Origin: Streptomyces musisoli
GTDB taxonomy: Bacteria > Actinomycetota > Actinomycetes > Streptomycetales > Streptomycetaceae
NCBI RefSeq assembly: GCF_016741855.1
Contig: NZ_JAERRH010000002.1
Location: 248,001 to 312,000, forward strand
DNA: 64,000 nt
Reading direction: 5' to 3'
This document shows positions 23,082 to 31,455 of this stretch, in pieces; position 1 is the first letter of the stretch, and every line of letters begins with the position of its first letter. The notes under the pieces were generated by a model. It searched no databases, was not told where the DNA came from, and saw only the letters and a program-made list of their open reading frames with translations. The translations under genes were made by a program, and so were the position numbers.

Positions 23082-24844
23082 TGCACCACCTGATCCCGTT
23101 GCTCGTCGCGGTCCCGCTGCTCGGCGCCGCCCTGCTGGTGGCCACGGGCCGCGTCCTGCCCCGGATCGCCGCCGAGATCACCGGCTTCGTGGTCTCCGGC
23201 GGCACGGCCGCGCTGGCCGTCGTGCTGCTGCTGAACTCCGAGCCGCCCATGGTCGAGTGGATCGGCGGCTGGCTGCCCGTCGGCGGCGAGAGCGTCGGCA
23301 TCCTCGTCGTCGGCGACGGTCCGGCACTCGGCATGGCCACGGCGGTCTCGCTGCTGACCCTGGCGGCCCTCGCCTACGCCTGGCGCTACTTCGACGAACC
23401 CCTGGGCGGCCACAGCGGCGCGTTCACCGCGCTGATGCTGGTCTTCCAGGGCGCCATGTGCGGATTCGCCATCGCCGGCGACCTGTTCAACGCGTTCGTG
23501 TTCTTCGAGCTGATGAGCGTGGTGGCGTACGCCCTGACCGGCTACCGCATCGACGAGGCGAAGGCCGTCCAGGGCGCCCTGACCTTCGGGGTCGTCAACT
23601 CCCTCGGCGCGTACGCCATGCTGATGGGCATCGCCCTGCTGTACGCCCGCACCGGCGAGCTGGCCATGACGAAGATCGGGCGCGGGCTCGACGCCACCGG
23701 GCACGGCGGCCCGGACGCGCTGGTCCTCGCCTCCTTCGTGCTGGTGCTCACCGGACTGCTGGTCAAGGCCGCGGCCGTCCCCTTCCACTTCTGGCTCCCG
23801 GACGCGCACGCCGTCGCGCCCACCCCGGTGTGCATGCTCCTGTCCGGTGTCATGGTCGAACTCGGCGCGTACGGCGTCTGGCGGGTGTACGGCACCGTCT
23901 TCGCCGGCCCCGGCGGCATCCCCGCCGCCGACCTGACCCGGGCCCTGGTGACGCTCGGCACCCTCACCGCCGCCATCGGCGCCGTCATGTGCTGGTACCA
24001 GCGGCACATCAAACGGCTCCTCGCCTACTCCACCGTCGCCCACACCGGCCTGTTCCTCGTCGGGCTCGGCATCCTCACCCCCGAGGGCGACGACGGCGTC
24101 GCCCTGTACATCCTCGGGCACGCCGGGGTGAAGGCCGCGCTGTTCGCCTGCGCGGGCGTCCTGCTGGACCGGTTCGGCAGCGTCGACGAGCACGCGCTGC
24201 ACGGCCAGGCCCGCCGACTGCGGGCCACCGGAGTGATGTTCGCCGTGGGCGCCCTCGGCCTGGCCGGTCTGCCGCCGTTCGGCACGGCACTCGGAAAGTC
24301 CGTCACCGAGGAGGCGGTCGGCGGTCCGCTCACGCTGGTGTTCGTGGCCGCCTCCGCGATCACCGCCGGCGCGGTCCTGCGGGTCACCGCCCGGGTGTTC
24401 CTGGGCCTCGGGCCGCGCCCCGAGGACGCGGAGTACGAGACCAGCGGCTCCGACGAGGAGCCCGAGACCTCCGGCCTGCTGAGCCGGATCCCGGACACCA
24501 TGACGACCGTGCCCGCCGTGCTGCTCGCCGCCGCCTTCGCCGCCGGGGTGGCCCCCGGATTCGGCGCCGTGGTGGCCCGCTCCGTCAACGAGGCCGGCTC
24601 GGGCGGCGCCCACGTCTTCGTCCACTGGACCCTGACCGGCGTGCTGCTGGGCGTGGCCTCCTCGGTGCTGGCCGTGGCGCTCGCCGGCCTCGCGGTCACC
24701 CGGCCGGGGTGGACGGCGGCTCCCGGCTGGGCCGCGCCCCTCAGGCGCCTCCAGTCCGGGCACGTGGGCGACTACGTGGCCTGGCTGCTGATGGGCGCGA
24801 CCGTGCTGGGGGCGCTGGCCCTGCCGGGAGTGCTGGGCTCCTGA
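23081..24844 (+). CDS. mrpD: Proton antiporter subunit MrpD (NuoM/NuoN-like)
   Basis: 587 residues and about 14 membrane helices of the proton-translocating transporter family shared with complex I. It has the conserved FVFFELMSVVAYALTGY (helix 5 Glu), the Lys-bearing LLVKAAAVPFHFWLPDAHAVAPTPVCMLLSG signature and KRLLAYSTVAHTG. It is slightly longer than typical MrpD (about 500), because of an extra acidic loop (EDAEYETSGSDEEPETSG) and C-terminal helices. It is the only large proton-channel subunit in the operon: no NuoL-like MrpA is present in the window. Its stop abuts the convergent DUF4230 gene. Confidence 0.93.
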   Translation: MHHLIPLLVAVPLLGAALLVATGRVLPRIAAEITGFVVSGGTAALAVVLLLNSEPPMVEWIGGWLPVGGESVGILVVGDGPALGMATAVSLLTLAALAYAWRYFDEPLGGHSGAFTALMLVFQGAMCGFAIAGDLFNAFVFFELMSVVAYALTGYRIDEAKAVQGALTFGVVNSLGAYAMLMGIALLYARTGELAMTKIGRGLDATGHGGPDALVLASFVLVLTGLLVKAAAVPFHFWLPDAHAVAPTPVCMLLSGVMVELGAYGVWRVYGTVFAGPGGIPAADLTRALVTLGTLTAAIGAVMCWYQRHIKRLLAYSTVAHTGLFLVGLGILTPEGDDGVALYILGHAGVKAALFACAGVLLDRFGSVDEHALHGQARRLRATGVMFAVGALGLAGLPPFGTALGKSVTEEAVGGPLTLVFVAASAITAGAVLRVTARVFLGLGPRPEDAEYETSGSDEEPETSGLLSRIPDTMTTVPAVLLAAAFAAGVAPGFGAVVARSVNEAGSGGAHVFVHWTLTGVLLGVASSVLAVALAGLAVTRPGWTAAPGWAAPLRRLQSGHVGDYVAWLLMGATVLGALALPGVLGS

Positions 24845-25501
24845 TCAGCCCGCGGTGCCGTAGGAGACATGCACCTCCCGGAAGCCGAGGGAGCGGAGCA
24901 GGCCCTGGAGCATGCTGGTGGTGTTGCTCTCCGCCCGGGTGGTCAGCCCGCTGCTCCGCGCCGCGTCCCCGATGTGCCGGACGGCGAGCTTCTGCACGGC
25001 CTGCTCGCTGTTCGGGTTGTCCGAGAACAGGTCTCCGAGCCGGTCCAGCAGCCCGCGTTCCTTGGACACGGCGTAGGAGTGGTCGGGGTCCAGGGCCGGC
25101 CTGCCGAGCCGTGCGTGCGGCAGGCGGAGGGTGGCGGTCGTGCGGTCGTCGTCGACCGTCACGTCCTTCTCGCCGACCTGTCCGAGGTCGACGTAGGCGT
25201 CGACGGTGCCCGCGCCGACGTACAGGGTGCGGGTCCCGCGGATGGCGTCGGGCAGGAACTTCGCGTCCTTGTCCAGGTCCACGACGACCTGGAAGTTGCC
25301 CGAGGCGGCGTCGTAACGGCTCATGTCCTGGACGGACTTGAGGAGAGCCGGTCCGGAGCGGTCGTGGGTCTCGGTGCCGAACAGGTCCTTGATGCCCGGC
25401 AGTACGGCCAGCCGGATCCCGGCGAACAGCACGGCCATCACCAGTACGAGCGCCGCCACGGCCTTGGCCCAGCCCGGCGGGTGCCTCAGGGAAGTCGTCA
25501 T
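24845..25501 (-). CDS. DUF4230-domain membrane-anchored protein
   Basis: 218 residues starting at ATG 25501 behind GGAGGA. One N-terminal transmembrane segment (AVAALVLVMAVLFAGIRLAV, about residues 15-34) is followed by an extracytoplasmic DUF4230 domain (SGNFQVVVDLDKDAKFLPDAIRGTRTLYVGAGTVDAYVDL, RGLLDRLGDLF, ending LRSLGFREVHVSY). The family's role is unknown; its all-beta layout suggests a structural or binding function at the cell surface. It is convergent with the antiporter operon. Confidence 0.85.
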   Translation of the reverse strand: MTTSLRHPPGWAKAVAALVLVMAVLFAGIRLAVLPGIKDLFGTETHDRSGPALLKSVQDMSRYDAASGNFQVVVDLDKDAKFLPDAIRGTRTLYVGAGTVDAYVDLGQVGEKDVTVDDDRTTATLRLPHARLGRPALDPDHSYAVSKERGLLDRLGDLFSDNPNSEQAVQKLAVRHIGDAARSSGLTTRAESNTTSMLQGLLRSLGFREVHVSYGTAG

Positions 25502-25623
25502 CGCGACGGTCCTCCTTCCTGCCCACCGGATTCCCGCCAAGGGCCGTGACAGGCCGGTGCGTCGACCGAATCGCACCTATGACGTAGGCAGTCGTCGCCC
25601 CGGTCCGGCCGGTGGCCCGGCCC

Positions 25624-26004
25624 TCACAGTGAGCCGGACGCGGCCTCGGAGCGGGCCAGGGCCGCGTCCAGGGTCGGCTGCGGCGGCAGCAGCCGGGCCA
25701 GGCCGGTGACCCGGAAGACCCGCAGGGTCAGCGGTTGCGTGCACACGAGGTGCAGCTGCCCGCCGTGCTCCAGCACCCGGACGCGCGCCCGGTAGAGCAG
25801 CCGCAGCCCCGAGCAGTCGAAGAACTCCACCGGTCGCAGGTCGATCACGACCCGGGTGCCGGCCCGGCCGGTGACCCGGTCGAGCAACGGGCCGATCTCC
25901 GTCGCAGCGACGATGTCGATCTCGCCCCGGAACTCCAGCACCGTGTGCCCGCGGTACGTGTACGTGCCCAGCTGCCGGGTGAGAGGTACGGGTTCGTGTC
26001 GCAC
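25624..26004 (-). CDS. STAS-domain anti-sigma factor antagonist
   Basis: 126 residues starting at GTG 26004 (a longer GTG at 26028 exists). A SpoIIAA/BldG-like STAS fold: TVLEFRGEIDIVAA, VVIDLRPVEFFDCSGLRLLYRAR with the phosphorylatable Ser in DCSG, and LHLVCTQPLTLRVFRVTGLARLL. Such proteins release sigma factors by binding anti-sigma kinases in their unphosphorylated state. No kinase is adjacent; the ATPase module of the large SpoIIE-type protein at 48682-51081 is one candidate partner. An AT-rich segment with palindrome GACATATGTC (26091-26100) lies upstream and probably contains its promoter. Confidence 0.9.
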   Translation of the reverse strand: MRHEPVPLTRQLGTYTYRGHTVLEFRGEIDIVAATEIGPLLDRVTGRAGTRVVIDLRPVEFFDCSGLRLLYRARVRVLEHGGQLHLVCTQPLTLRVFRVTGLARLLPPQPTLDAALARSEAASGSL

Positions 26005-26158
26005 CTCGGCCCCACCTCCCACCCGCACCCCGACGTCGGTTTCCGATCGTCAAGTTACCCTCGATGGAAGGAATTTGAGCATGTTCGATTGACATATGTC
26101 TTCGAGTTTCGCCGCGTGTCGTCGGCGCGTGCCGCGCGCCGGGTGGACGCGACCGGGC

Positions 26159-26184
26159 GGCCAGGGGGACGGAGCCCCCTGGCC
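26159..26184 (-). terminator. Strong hairpin terminator after the amidohydrolase gene
   Basis: GGCCAGGGGG and CCCCCTGGCC form a perfect 10-bp stem with a 6-base loop, ending 13 bp past the amidohydrolase stop codon. It lacks a T-tract, as is common in streptomycetes. Confidence 0.7.
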
Positions 26185-26196
26185 GGCCAGGCGGGA

Positions 26197-27822
26197 TCAC
26201 CCGGCGGCGTACACGCACGCGCCGCCCACATAGGTGAGCGCGACGCTCGTCCCGGCGATCGCCTCCGGCGGCCCGGCGAACGGGTCGCGGTCCAGGACCA
26301 CCAGGTCCGCGAGCGCGCCGACGGCCACCCGGCCGCTGTCGTCGAGGTGGTTCACGTACGCCGACCCGGCCGTGTACGCGGTCAGCGCGTCGGTGAGGCC
26401 GAGCCGCTCGCCGGGCAGGAACACCGGCCGGGTACCGCCCGGCTCCACCCGGTTGACCGCGACATGGATCCCCTGGAGCGGATCGGGGCTGCTCACCGGC
26501 CAGTCGCTGCCCGCCGCGAGCCGCGCCCCCGAGCGCAGCAGCGACCCGAACGGATACTGCCGGGCCGCCCGCTCGGGCCCGAGGAACGGGATCGTCAGCT
26601 CGTCCATCTGCGGCTCGTGCGCGGCCCACAGCGGCTGGATGTTCGCAGTGGCGCCGAGCCGGGCGAACCGGGGCACGTCGTCGGGGTGCACGACCTGGAG
26701 ATGCGCCAGGTGCGGCCGGGTGTCGCTCGGCCCGTTGGCCGCCCGGGCCGCCTCGACCGCGTCCAGCGCGTCCCGCACGGCCCGGTCGCCCAGCGCGTGG
26801 AAGTGGCACTGGAAGCCGAGCGCATCCAACTCGGTCACGAACCGCGGCAGTTGCTCAGGGTCGATGAAGCTCTTGCCCCGGTTGGCCGTGGCGCACCCGC
26901 ACCGGTCCAGATACGGGTCGAGCAACGCCGCCGTGTGGTTCTCGGCCACACCGTCCAGCATCAGCTTCACCGTGCCCGCCCGGAACCGGCCCCGGCTCAG
27001 CGCCTCGCGCCTCGCCACGAGTTCGGGGATCTGCTCGGCCCCGCGCTCCCGGTCCCACCACAGGGCACCCACCACCCGTGCGGTCAGCGAACCCTCGGCG
27101 GCCGCGGTGAGATACGCCTGGGCCGGGTCGTCCATGCCGAGGAAGTCACCGACCAGGGCGTCCTGCCAGGCGGTGATGCCGAGCGCGTGCAGATGCCGCT
27201 GGGCGTGCAGCAGCGCGGCCAGCCGGTCGGCGGGGCCGGCGGGCGGGGTGAGCCGGCCGACCAGCTGCATCGCGCCCTCCTGGAGGGTGCCGCTCGGCTC
27301 CCCGGAGGCGTCCCGCTCGATCCGGCCGTCGGCCGGATCGGGGGTCCGCCGGTCGATCCCGGCCAGCTCCAGCGCCCGGCTGTTGACCCAGGCTCCGTGA
27401 TGGTCCCGGTTGGGCAGATACACCGGCCGGTCCGGGACGACCGCGTCCAGCAGTTCCTTCGAGGGCGTACCGCCCGCGAACGCCTCCATCGACCAGCCGC
27501 CGCCGAGGATCCAGTCCCGCTCGGGGTGGGCGTCGGCGTAGGCGCGGACGGCGGCCACGGTCTCCTCGGCCGTCGTCGCCCCGGTCAGATCGCACTGGGA
27601 CAGTTCGAGCCCGGCCGGCACCGGATGGACGTGCGCGTCCTGGAACCCGGGCAGCAGCAGCCGCCCGGCCAGGTCCACCACCTCCGTGCGCGGCCCGGCG
27701 AGTTCGCGCAGTTCCGCGTCCCCCACTGCGGTGATCCGGTCGCCGGTGACGGCCACGGCGGTGGCGGTGCGGCCCTCGGGGGTGAGGACGGGGCCGCCGG
27801 TGAAGAGCAGGTCAGCGTGCAT
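26197..27822 (-). CDS. Amidohydrolase (YtcJ-like, amidohydrolase_3)
   Basis: 541 residues. N-terminal small beta-sandwich (LLFTGGPVLTPEGRTATAVAVTGDRI) then a metal-dependent TIM barrel with the first metal motif as DAHVHP (HxH), later histidines in QCHFHALGDRA and HLAHLQVVH, and the Asp in AAGSDWPVSSPDPL. A C-terminal return to the small domain reads VGALADLVVLDRDPF. YtcJ-type enzymes hydrolyse amide-like bonds of diverse substrates in the cytoplasm. It follows the APC permease by 18 bp, so the pair probably imports and breaks down one compound under control of the divergent TetR regulator. Confidence 0.92.
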   Translation of the reverse strand: MHADLLFTGGPVLTPEGRTATAVAVTGDRITAVGDAELRELAGPRTEVVDLAGRLLLPGFQDAHVHPVPAGLELSQCDLTGATTAEETVAAVRAYADAHPERDWILGGGWSMEAFAGGTPSKELLDAVVPDRPVYLPNRDHHGAWVNSRALELAGIDRRTPDPADGRIERDASGEPSGTLQEGAMQLVGRLTPPAGPADRLAALLHAQRHLHALGITAWQDALVGDFLGMDDPAQAYLTAAAEGSLTARVVGALWWDRERGAEQIPELVARREALSRGRFRAGTVKLMLDGVAENHTAALLDPYLDRCGCATANRGKSFIDPEQLPRFVTELDALGFQCHFHALGDRAVRDALDAVEAARAANGPSDTRPHLAHLQVVHPDDVPRFARLGATANIQPLWAAHEPQMDELTIPFLGPERAARQYPFGSLLRSGARLAAGSDWPVSSPDPLQGIHVAVNRVEPGGTRPVFLPGERLGLTDALTAYTAGSAYVNHLDDSGRVAVGALADLVVLDRDPFAGPPEAIAGTSVALTYVGGACVYAAG

Positions 27823-27840
27823 GATGCCTTTCCTGGTAGG

Positions 27841-29343
27841 TCAGTTGGTGGGGGTGAGGAGCTTCGGCGAGCCGGCGTCGGTGCCCGCGCCGGTGCGGAA
27901 GTACGGCGACTTGCGCACCCATTTCGCCCAGCCGGCCACCACCAGACCGGACACGATCATCGCAACCGGCATGAGCAGCAGGAACCAGCCGTTGTCCGCG
28001 CTGATCTCGAAGTGGTCGGCCGAGGTGTAGAAGGACCAGCCGAGGTAGCCGCCGAGGCCCAGCAGGGCCAGGGCGGCGAGCGCGGGCAGCACCACCGCCC
28101 GCAGCGCCTGCCGCCGGTCCGTGCGCAGCAGCGAGCGGAAACGTGCGGCCGCCGCCAGCGCGGTGAGCGCGTAGGACAGGGCGACGACGATCCCGACCGC
28201 GTTCACCGTCGCCATGATCATGTCGGCGAGGCGGGGGATCACCAGGGCGAGTACCGCGACCCCCGTGGCCAGCGCCCCGATCAGCAGCGTCCCGGCCGCC
28301 GGGGTTCCGTACCGTGCGCTGAGCCGGGCCCACACCGGACCGAGCGTACGGTCCCGGCTCATCGCGAACGCCCCGCGGGCCGTCGGGATCACCCCGGCCT
28401 GAAGCGAGGCCACCGCCGAGAACATCAGCGCCACCAGCGGCAGCGCGGCCAGCGGCTGGTCGGCCAGCCGGTCGCCGTAGTAGGCGAGTCCCTGCGCGCC
28501 GTGCCCGGCCAGCTCCGGTGCGGACAGCACCCGCTGGAAGGCGACCGAGCCGAGCAGGAACAGCCCGAGCGTCGTCACCAGCGTGATCAGCCCGGCCCGC
28601 GAGGCGTCCCGCGGATCGCGCACCTCCTCGGTGACGGTGAACGCGGCCTCGAAACCCCAGTAGCAGAACACGGACAGCAGCAGGCCCTGTGCCAGCGCGG
28701 TGGCCGACGGGATGGCGAACGGGTCGAACCAGGACAGGCTGAAGGCGTGGGAACCGGTGACGATGCCGTAGCCGCAGAAGCCGAGCAGGACGACGTACTC
28801 GAAGACCAGCAGCCAGGCCTGGAACCGGGCCGCGGTACGCACCCCGGTCACGGCGGTCACGGTCACCGCGGCCAGCACCACGACGCCCAGCGCCGTCGTC
28901 TGCGCGGTCGAGTCCGGGTCGAGGCCGAGCGAGCCGATCCGGTGCAGACCGGCCCGCCCCGCCAGTTGCAGCAGGGTCGAACCGGTGACCGCCGTGGTGT
29001 AGGCGAGGAACGCCACGCTCGCCACGATGTTCACCCAGCCGACCGTGAAACCCAGCCAGGGGCTGAGCGAGCGGCCCACCCACACGTAGCCGTTGCCCGC
29101 GTTCGGCTCCACCCGGTTGAGCCGGCAGTAGGCCCCGGCTATGCCCAGCACCGGCAGGAACGCCAGCAGCATGATCGCGGGCAGATGCGGGCCGACCACC
29201 CCCGCGGTGACGCCGAGCCCGATGCCGATGCTGGTGGTCGCCGCCGTGCTGGAGGCGGCGACGGCGACGCCGTCCAGCACGCCCAGGGATCTGCGCAGTC
29301 CGGGACGCGCGGGGTCGTCCCCTCCGATGGTTCCGTCGTTCAT
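27841..29343 (-). CDS. APC-family amino acid/amine permease
   Basis: 500 residues with about 12 membrane helices in the LeuT-like APC layout. The substrate-binding segment of helix 1 reads GVAVAASSTAATTSIGIGLG, and NAGNGYVWVGRSLSPWLGFTVGW follows helix 2. Later SVFCYWGFEAAFTVTEEVRDPRDA is the helix 6-7 signature. It probably takes up an amino acid, amine or related amide that the downstream amidohydrolase processes. The ATG at 29343 has GGAGAG upstream. It is divergent from a TetR gene with paired operator-like sites between. Confidence 0.92.
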   Translation of the reverse strand: MNDGTIGGDDPARPGLRRSLGVLDGVAVAASSTAATTSIGIGLGVTAGVVGPHLPAIMLLAFLPVLGIAGAYCRLNRVEPNAGNGYVWVGRSLSPWLGFTVGWVNIVASVAFLAYTTAVTGSTLLQLAGRAGLHRIGSLGLDPDSTAQTTALGVVVLAAVTVTAVTGVRTAARFQAWLLVFEYVVLLGFCGYGIVTGSHAFSLSWFDPFAIPSATALAQGLLLSVFCYWGFEAAFTVTEEVRDPRDASRAGLITLVTTLGLFLLGSVAFQRVLSAPELAGHGAQGLAYYGDRLADQPLAALPLVALMFSAVASLQAGVIPTARGAFAMSRDRTLGPVWARLSARYGTPAAGTLLIGALATGVAVLALVIPRLADMIMATVNAVGIVVALSYALTALAAAARFRSLLRTDRRQALRAVVLPALAALALLGLGGYLGWSFYTSADHFEISADNGWFLLLMPVAMIVSGLVVAGWAKWVRKSPYFRTGAGTDAGSPKLLTPTN

Positions 29344-29403
29344 GGCCGACTCTCCGCTCGCACCGCGGGGGCCTCGGTCGGCCCCGGTGAGCGGACATGA
29401 AAC

Positions 29404-29452
29404 TGCCGGGGCACTTAACAGGTCAACGGTGTTGTCATAAGGTGCCGGGGCA
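29404..29452. promoter_or_regulatory. Two identical dyads between permease and TetR genes
   Basis: TGCCGGGGCA occurs at 29404-29413 and again at 29443-29452 (39 bp apart); each is an inverted repeat (TGCC/GGCA) with a GG centre. They flank an AT-richer stretch with TTGACC on the minus strand. The pair lies in the 127-bp gap between the divergent permease and TetR genes, where an autoregulating TetR repressor would bind. Confidence 0.55.
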
Positions 29453-29470
29453 CGTCCCAGGGAGGCCTCC

Positions 29471-30202
29471 ATGAGCGACCGCGTCGTCCCGCCCGCCGCC
29501 CGGCAGCGCAGACGCCCCACCAGACAGGGCGTCGTCCTGTCCGCCGAGCTGATCGTCGACACCGCGCTGCGGCTGATCGAGGAGCACGGCGCCGACGCCC
29601 TCTCCGTGCGCCGGCTCGGCCGGGCCCTGGGCGCCGACCCCAGCTCGCTGTACCGGTACTTCCGGCACACCGACGACCTGATGCTCGCCATCGCCGACGA
29701 GCTGATCGGCCGTACCCTGCGGTCCTGGCGGCCCACCGGCGACTGGATCGCCGACCTGCGCGATCTCGGGCTGCGCATGCACGCCGGTGCCCTCGCGCAC
29801 CCCCGGGCCGCGGTGCTGAGCGCCCACCGCGTCACCGGCCGCGCGCACGAGATCCAGGCCGTGGAGAGCATCCTCGGCGTGCTGCGCCGGGCCGGGTTCC
29901 CGGGACAGGAGGCGGTGCGGATCTACCACGCGTTCGTCGACCAGGCCCTCGCCTTCGGCGCCCTGGACTCCGCGGGCACCGCCCTGCCGCGGGCCGCCCG
30001 AGAGGCCGAGGCGGAGGTGTGGCGGACCACGTACGGCCGGCTGGCCGCCGACAGCCACCCGCACATCGCGGCCACCGCCCGGCACCTGGTCACCACCATG
30101 CGCACCAGCTCCTACCCGGCCGCCCTGGATCTGTTCCTCACCGCCGCGCGGACACGCCTGGCGGAACTCCGTGCGGGAACCGGCCATCCCCGGCCACACT
30201 GA
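29471..30202 (+). CDS. TetR/AcrR-family transcriptional repressor
   Basis: 243 residues with GGAGG before the ATG at 29471. The N-terminal helix-turn-helix (VLSAELIVDTALRLIEEHGADALSVRRLGRALGADPSSLYRYFRHTDDLMLAI) is canonical. The C-terminal ligand domain resembles TetR_C (TetR/TipAL-like) regions. It is divergent from the APC permease/amidohydrolase unit and likely represses it and itself through the dyads in the gap. The inducer is unknown, probably the transported compound. Confidence 0.92.
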   Translation: MSDRVVPPAARQRRRPTRQGVVLSAELIVDTALRLIEEHGADALSVRRLGRALGADPSSLYRYFRHTDDLMLAIADELIGRTLRSWRPTGDWIADLRDLGLRMHAGALAHPRAAVLSAHRVTGRAHEIQAVESILGVLRRAGFPGQEAVRIYHAFVDQALAFGALDSAGTALPRAAREAEAEVWRTTYGRLAADSHPHIAATARHLVTTMRTSSYPAALDLFLTAARTRLAELRAGTGHPRPH

Positions 30203-30235
30203 TCGGAAACGATCAGACACAGGAGGCCGTACGCC

Positions 30236-30700
30236 ATGACCCCGCCCCCCGCCCGCTCCGCCGAGCAGCGCAAGAAGGACACCCTCCACCGACTGGAGAA
30301 CGACGTCGACGCGTGGGTCGCCACCGCCGGCCCCGACGGCGCGGCCCCGTACCTCGTGCCGCTGTCGTTCGTGTGGGACGGCACCGCGCTGCTGTTCGCC
30401 ACTCCGGCGCAGAGCCCCACCGGCCGCAACCTCGTGGCCACCGGCAGGGCCCGGCTGGGCATCGGCCCCACGCGGGACGTCGTCCTGGTCGACGGCGTCG
30501 TCCGGGCGGTGACCCCCGAGGACCTGCCCGAGGAGGACGCCGAGGTCTTCGCGGGCAAGACCGGCTTCGACCCGCGCCGACTGGCCACCCCGTACCTGTA
30601 CTTCACGGTCGTCCCGCAGCGGATCCAGGCCTGGCGCGAGGAGAACGAGCTGCGCGGGCGGGATCTGATGCGCGAGGGGGAGTGGCTGGTCGCCGACTGA
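30236..30700 (+). CDS. Pyridoxamine 5'-phosphate oxidase-family (FMN/F420) protein
   Basis: 154 residues with a split-barrel flavin/deazaflavin-binding fold: VDAWVATAGPDGAAPYLVPLSFVWDGTALLFATPAQSPTGRNL, RARLGIGPTRDVVLVDGVV and a C-terminal YLYFTVVPQRIQAWREENEL. Actinobacterial members commonly use F420 rather than FMN to reduce or oxidise small molecules. AGGAGG is present upstream of the ATG at 30236. It follows the TetR gene by 33 bp and may be read with it. Confidence 0.88.
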   Translation: MTPPPARSAEQRKKDTLHRLENDVDAWVATAGPDGAAPYLVPLSFVWDGTALLFATPAQSPTGRNLVATGRARLGIGPTRDVVLVDGVVRAVTPEDLPEEDAEVFAGKTGFDPRRLATPYLYFTVVPQRIQAWREENELRGRDLMREGEWLVAD

Positions 30701-30753
30701 TTCCGGCGGCCCGGGATATCCGCTGGGGAGAGGACACATCCCGGGGAGGATCC

Positions 30754-31146
30754 ATGGCACTGGTGAAAGCGGGCGTGGTCGTGCTGGATTGCGCCGAGCC
30801 CGAGAAACTCGCCGAGTTCTATCGGGAGTTGCTGGAGGGCGAGCGGACCGCCGCGTCCGCCAATCTGGTGGAGGTCCGGGGTGCCGACGGCGTCCGGCTG
30901 GCCTTCCGCCGTGACGTCAACGCGACCCCGCCCAGCTGGCCACGCCCGGAGAACTCCCTCCAGGTTCACCTCGACTTCCTGGTCGAGGACCTGGACGAGG
31001 CCGAGCGGCGGGTGGTGGGGCTCGGAGGCCGGCCGACCGAGACGAGGGACGCGGCGGGCCCGTACGAGGAGCGCGGCTACGCCGACCCCGCCGGACACTC
31101 CTTCACCCTGCGACTGCTGCCCCCGACGGCACCGAAACAGGGCTGA
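30754..31146 (+). CDS. VOC (glyoxalase/bleomycin-resistance-like) family protein
   Basis: 130 residues with two beta-alpha-beta-beta-beta modules: VVVLDCAEPEKLAEFYRELL at the start, ENSLQVHLDFLVEDLDEAERRVVGLG in the middle, and YADPAGHSFTLRLLP at the end. Such small proteins bind or transform small metabolites, some conferring drug sequestration. GGGGAGGA precedes the ATG at 30754. Metal ligands (His in VHLDF, Glu or His elsewhere) are only partly visible, so catalysis is uncertain. Confidence 0.88.
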   Translation: MALVKAGVVVLDCAEPEKLAEFYRELLEGERTAASANLVEVRGADGVRLAFRRDVNATPPSWPRPENSLQVHLDFLVEDLDEAERRVVGLGGRPTETRDAAGPYEERGYADPAGHSFTLRLLPPTAPKQG

Positions 31147-31455
31147 CGGCCGCCCGGCGGAACAGGGCCGCCGGGGCAACCGCCGGGGGCAAGAGGGCCG
31201 CCGCCGGGGCAACAGGGCCGAGCGGCGCCGGGGCGCCAGGCGGCTCGGTGCGGGCTCCGCCGGGCGGCCGCGCAGCGTTCGGGGGTACTCCCGCGGTTCC
31301 CCGAGCCGCCACCGGTGCGGAGCGCTCGTCGGTGCCGATGTGCTCCGCCGGAACCAGAGCCCTCCGCGGCGCCCACCCCGGGCCCCGCGCCCGCCGTTCT
31401 GCCGACGGGAGAGAACGGCTTGGCAGGGCCCGGTCATCACCTACCGTCCGGTCTC
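31147..31455. other. Intergenic region with short GC-rich repeats
   Basis: A 309-bp gap between the VOC and DLH-like genes. From 31155 to 31230 it holds about three diverged copies of AACAGGGCCGCCGGGGC. The remainder is GC-rich without a convincing open frame; the DLH promoter must lie here but I cannot pinpoint it. Confidence 0.45.

Noticed and set aside
22877..24763. 628-residue minus-strand frame opposite mrpD
   Set aside because: Antisense shadow with Gly/Gln/His-rich composition and no recognisable domain.
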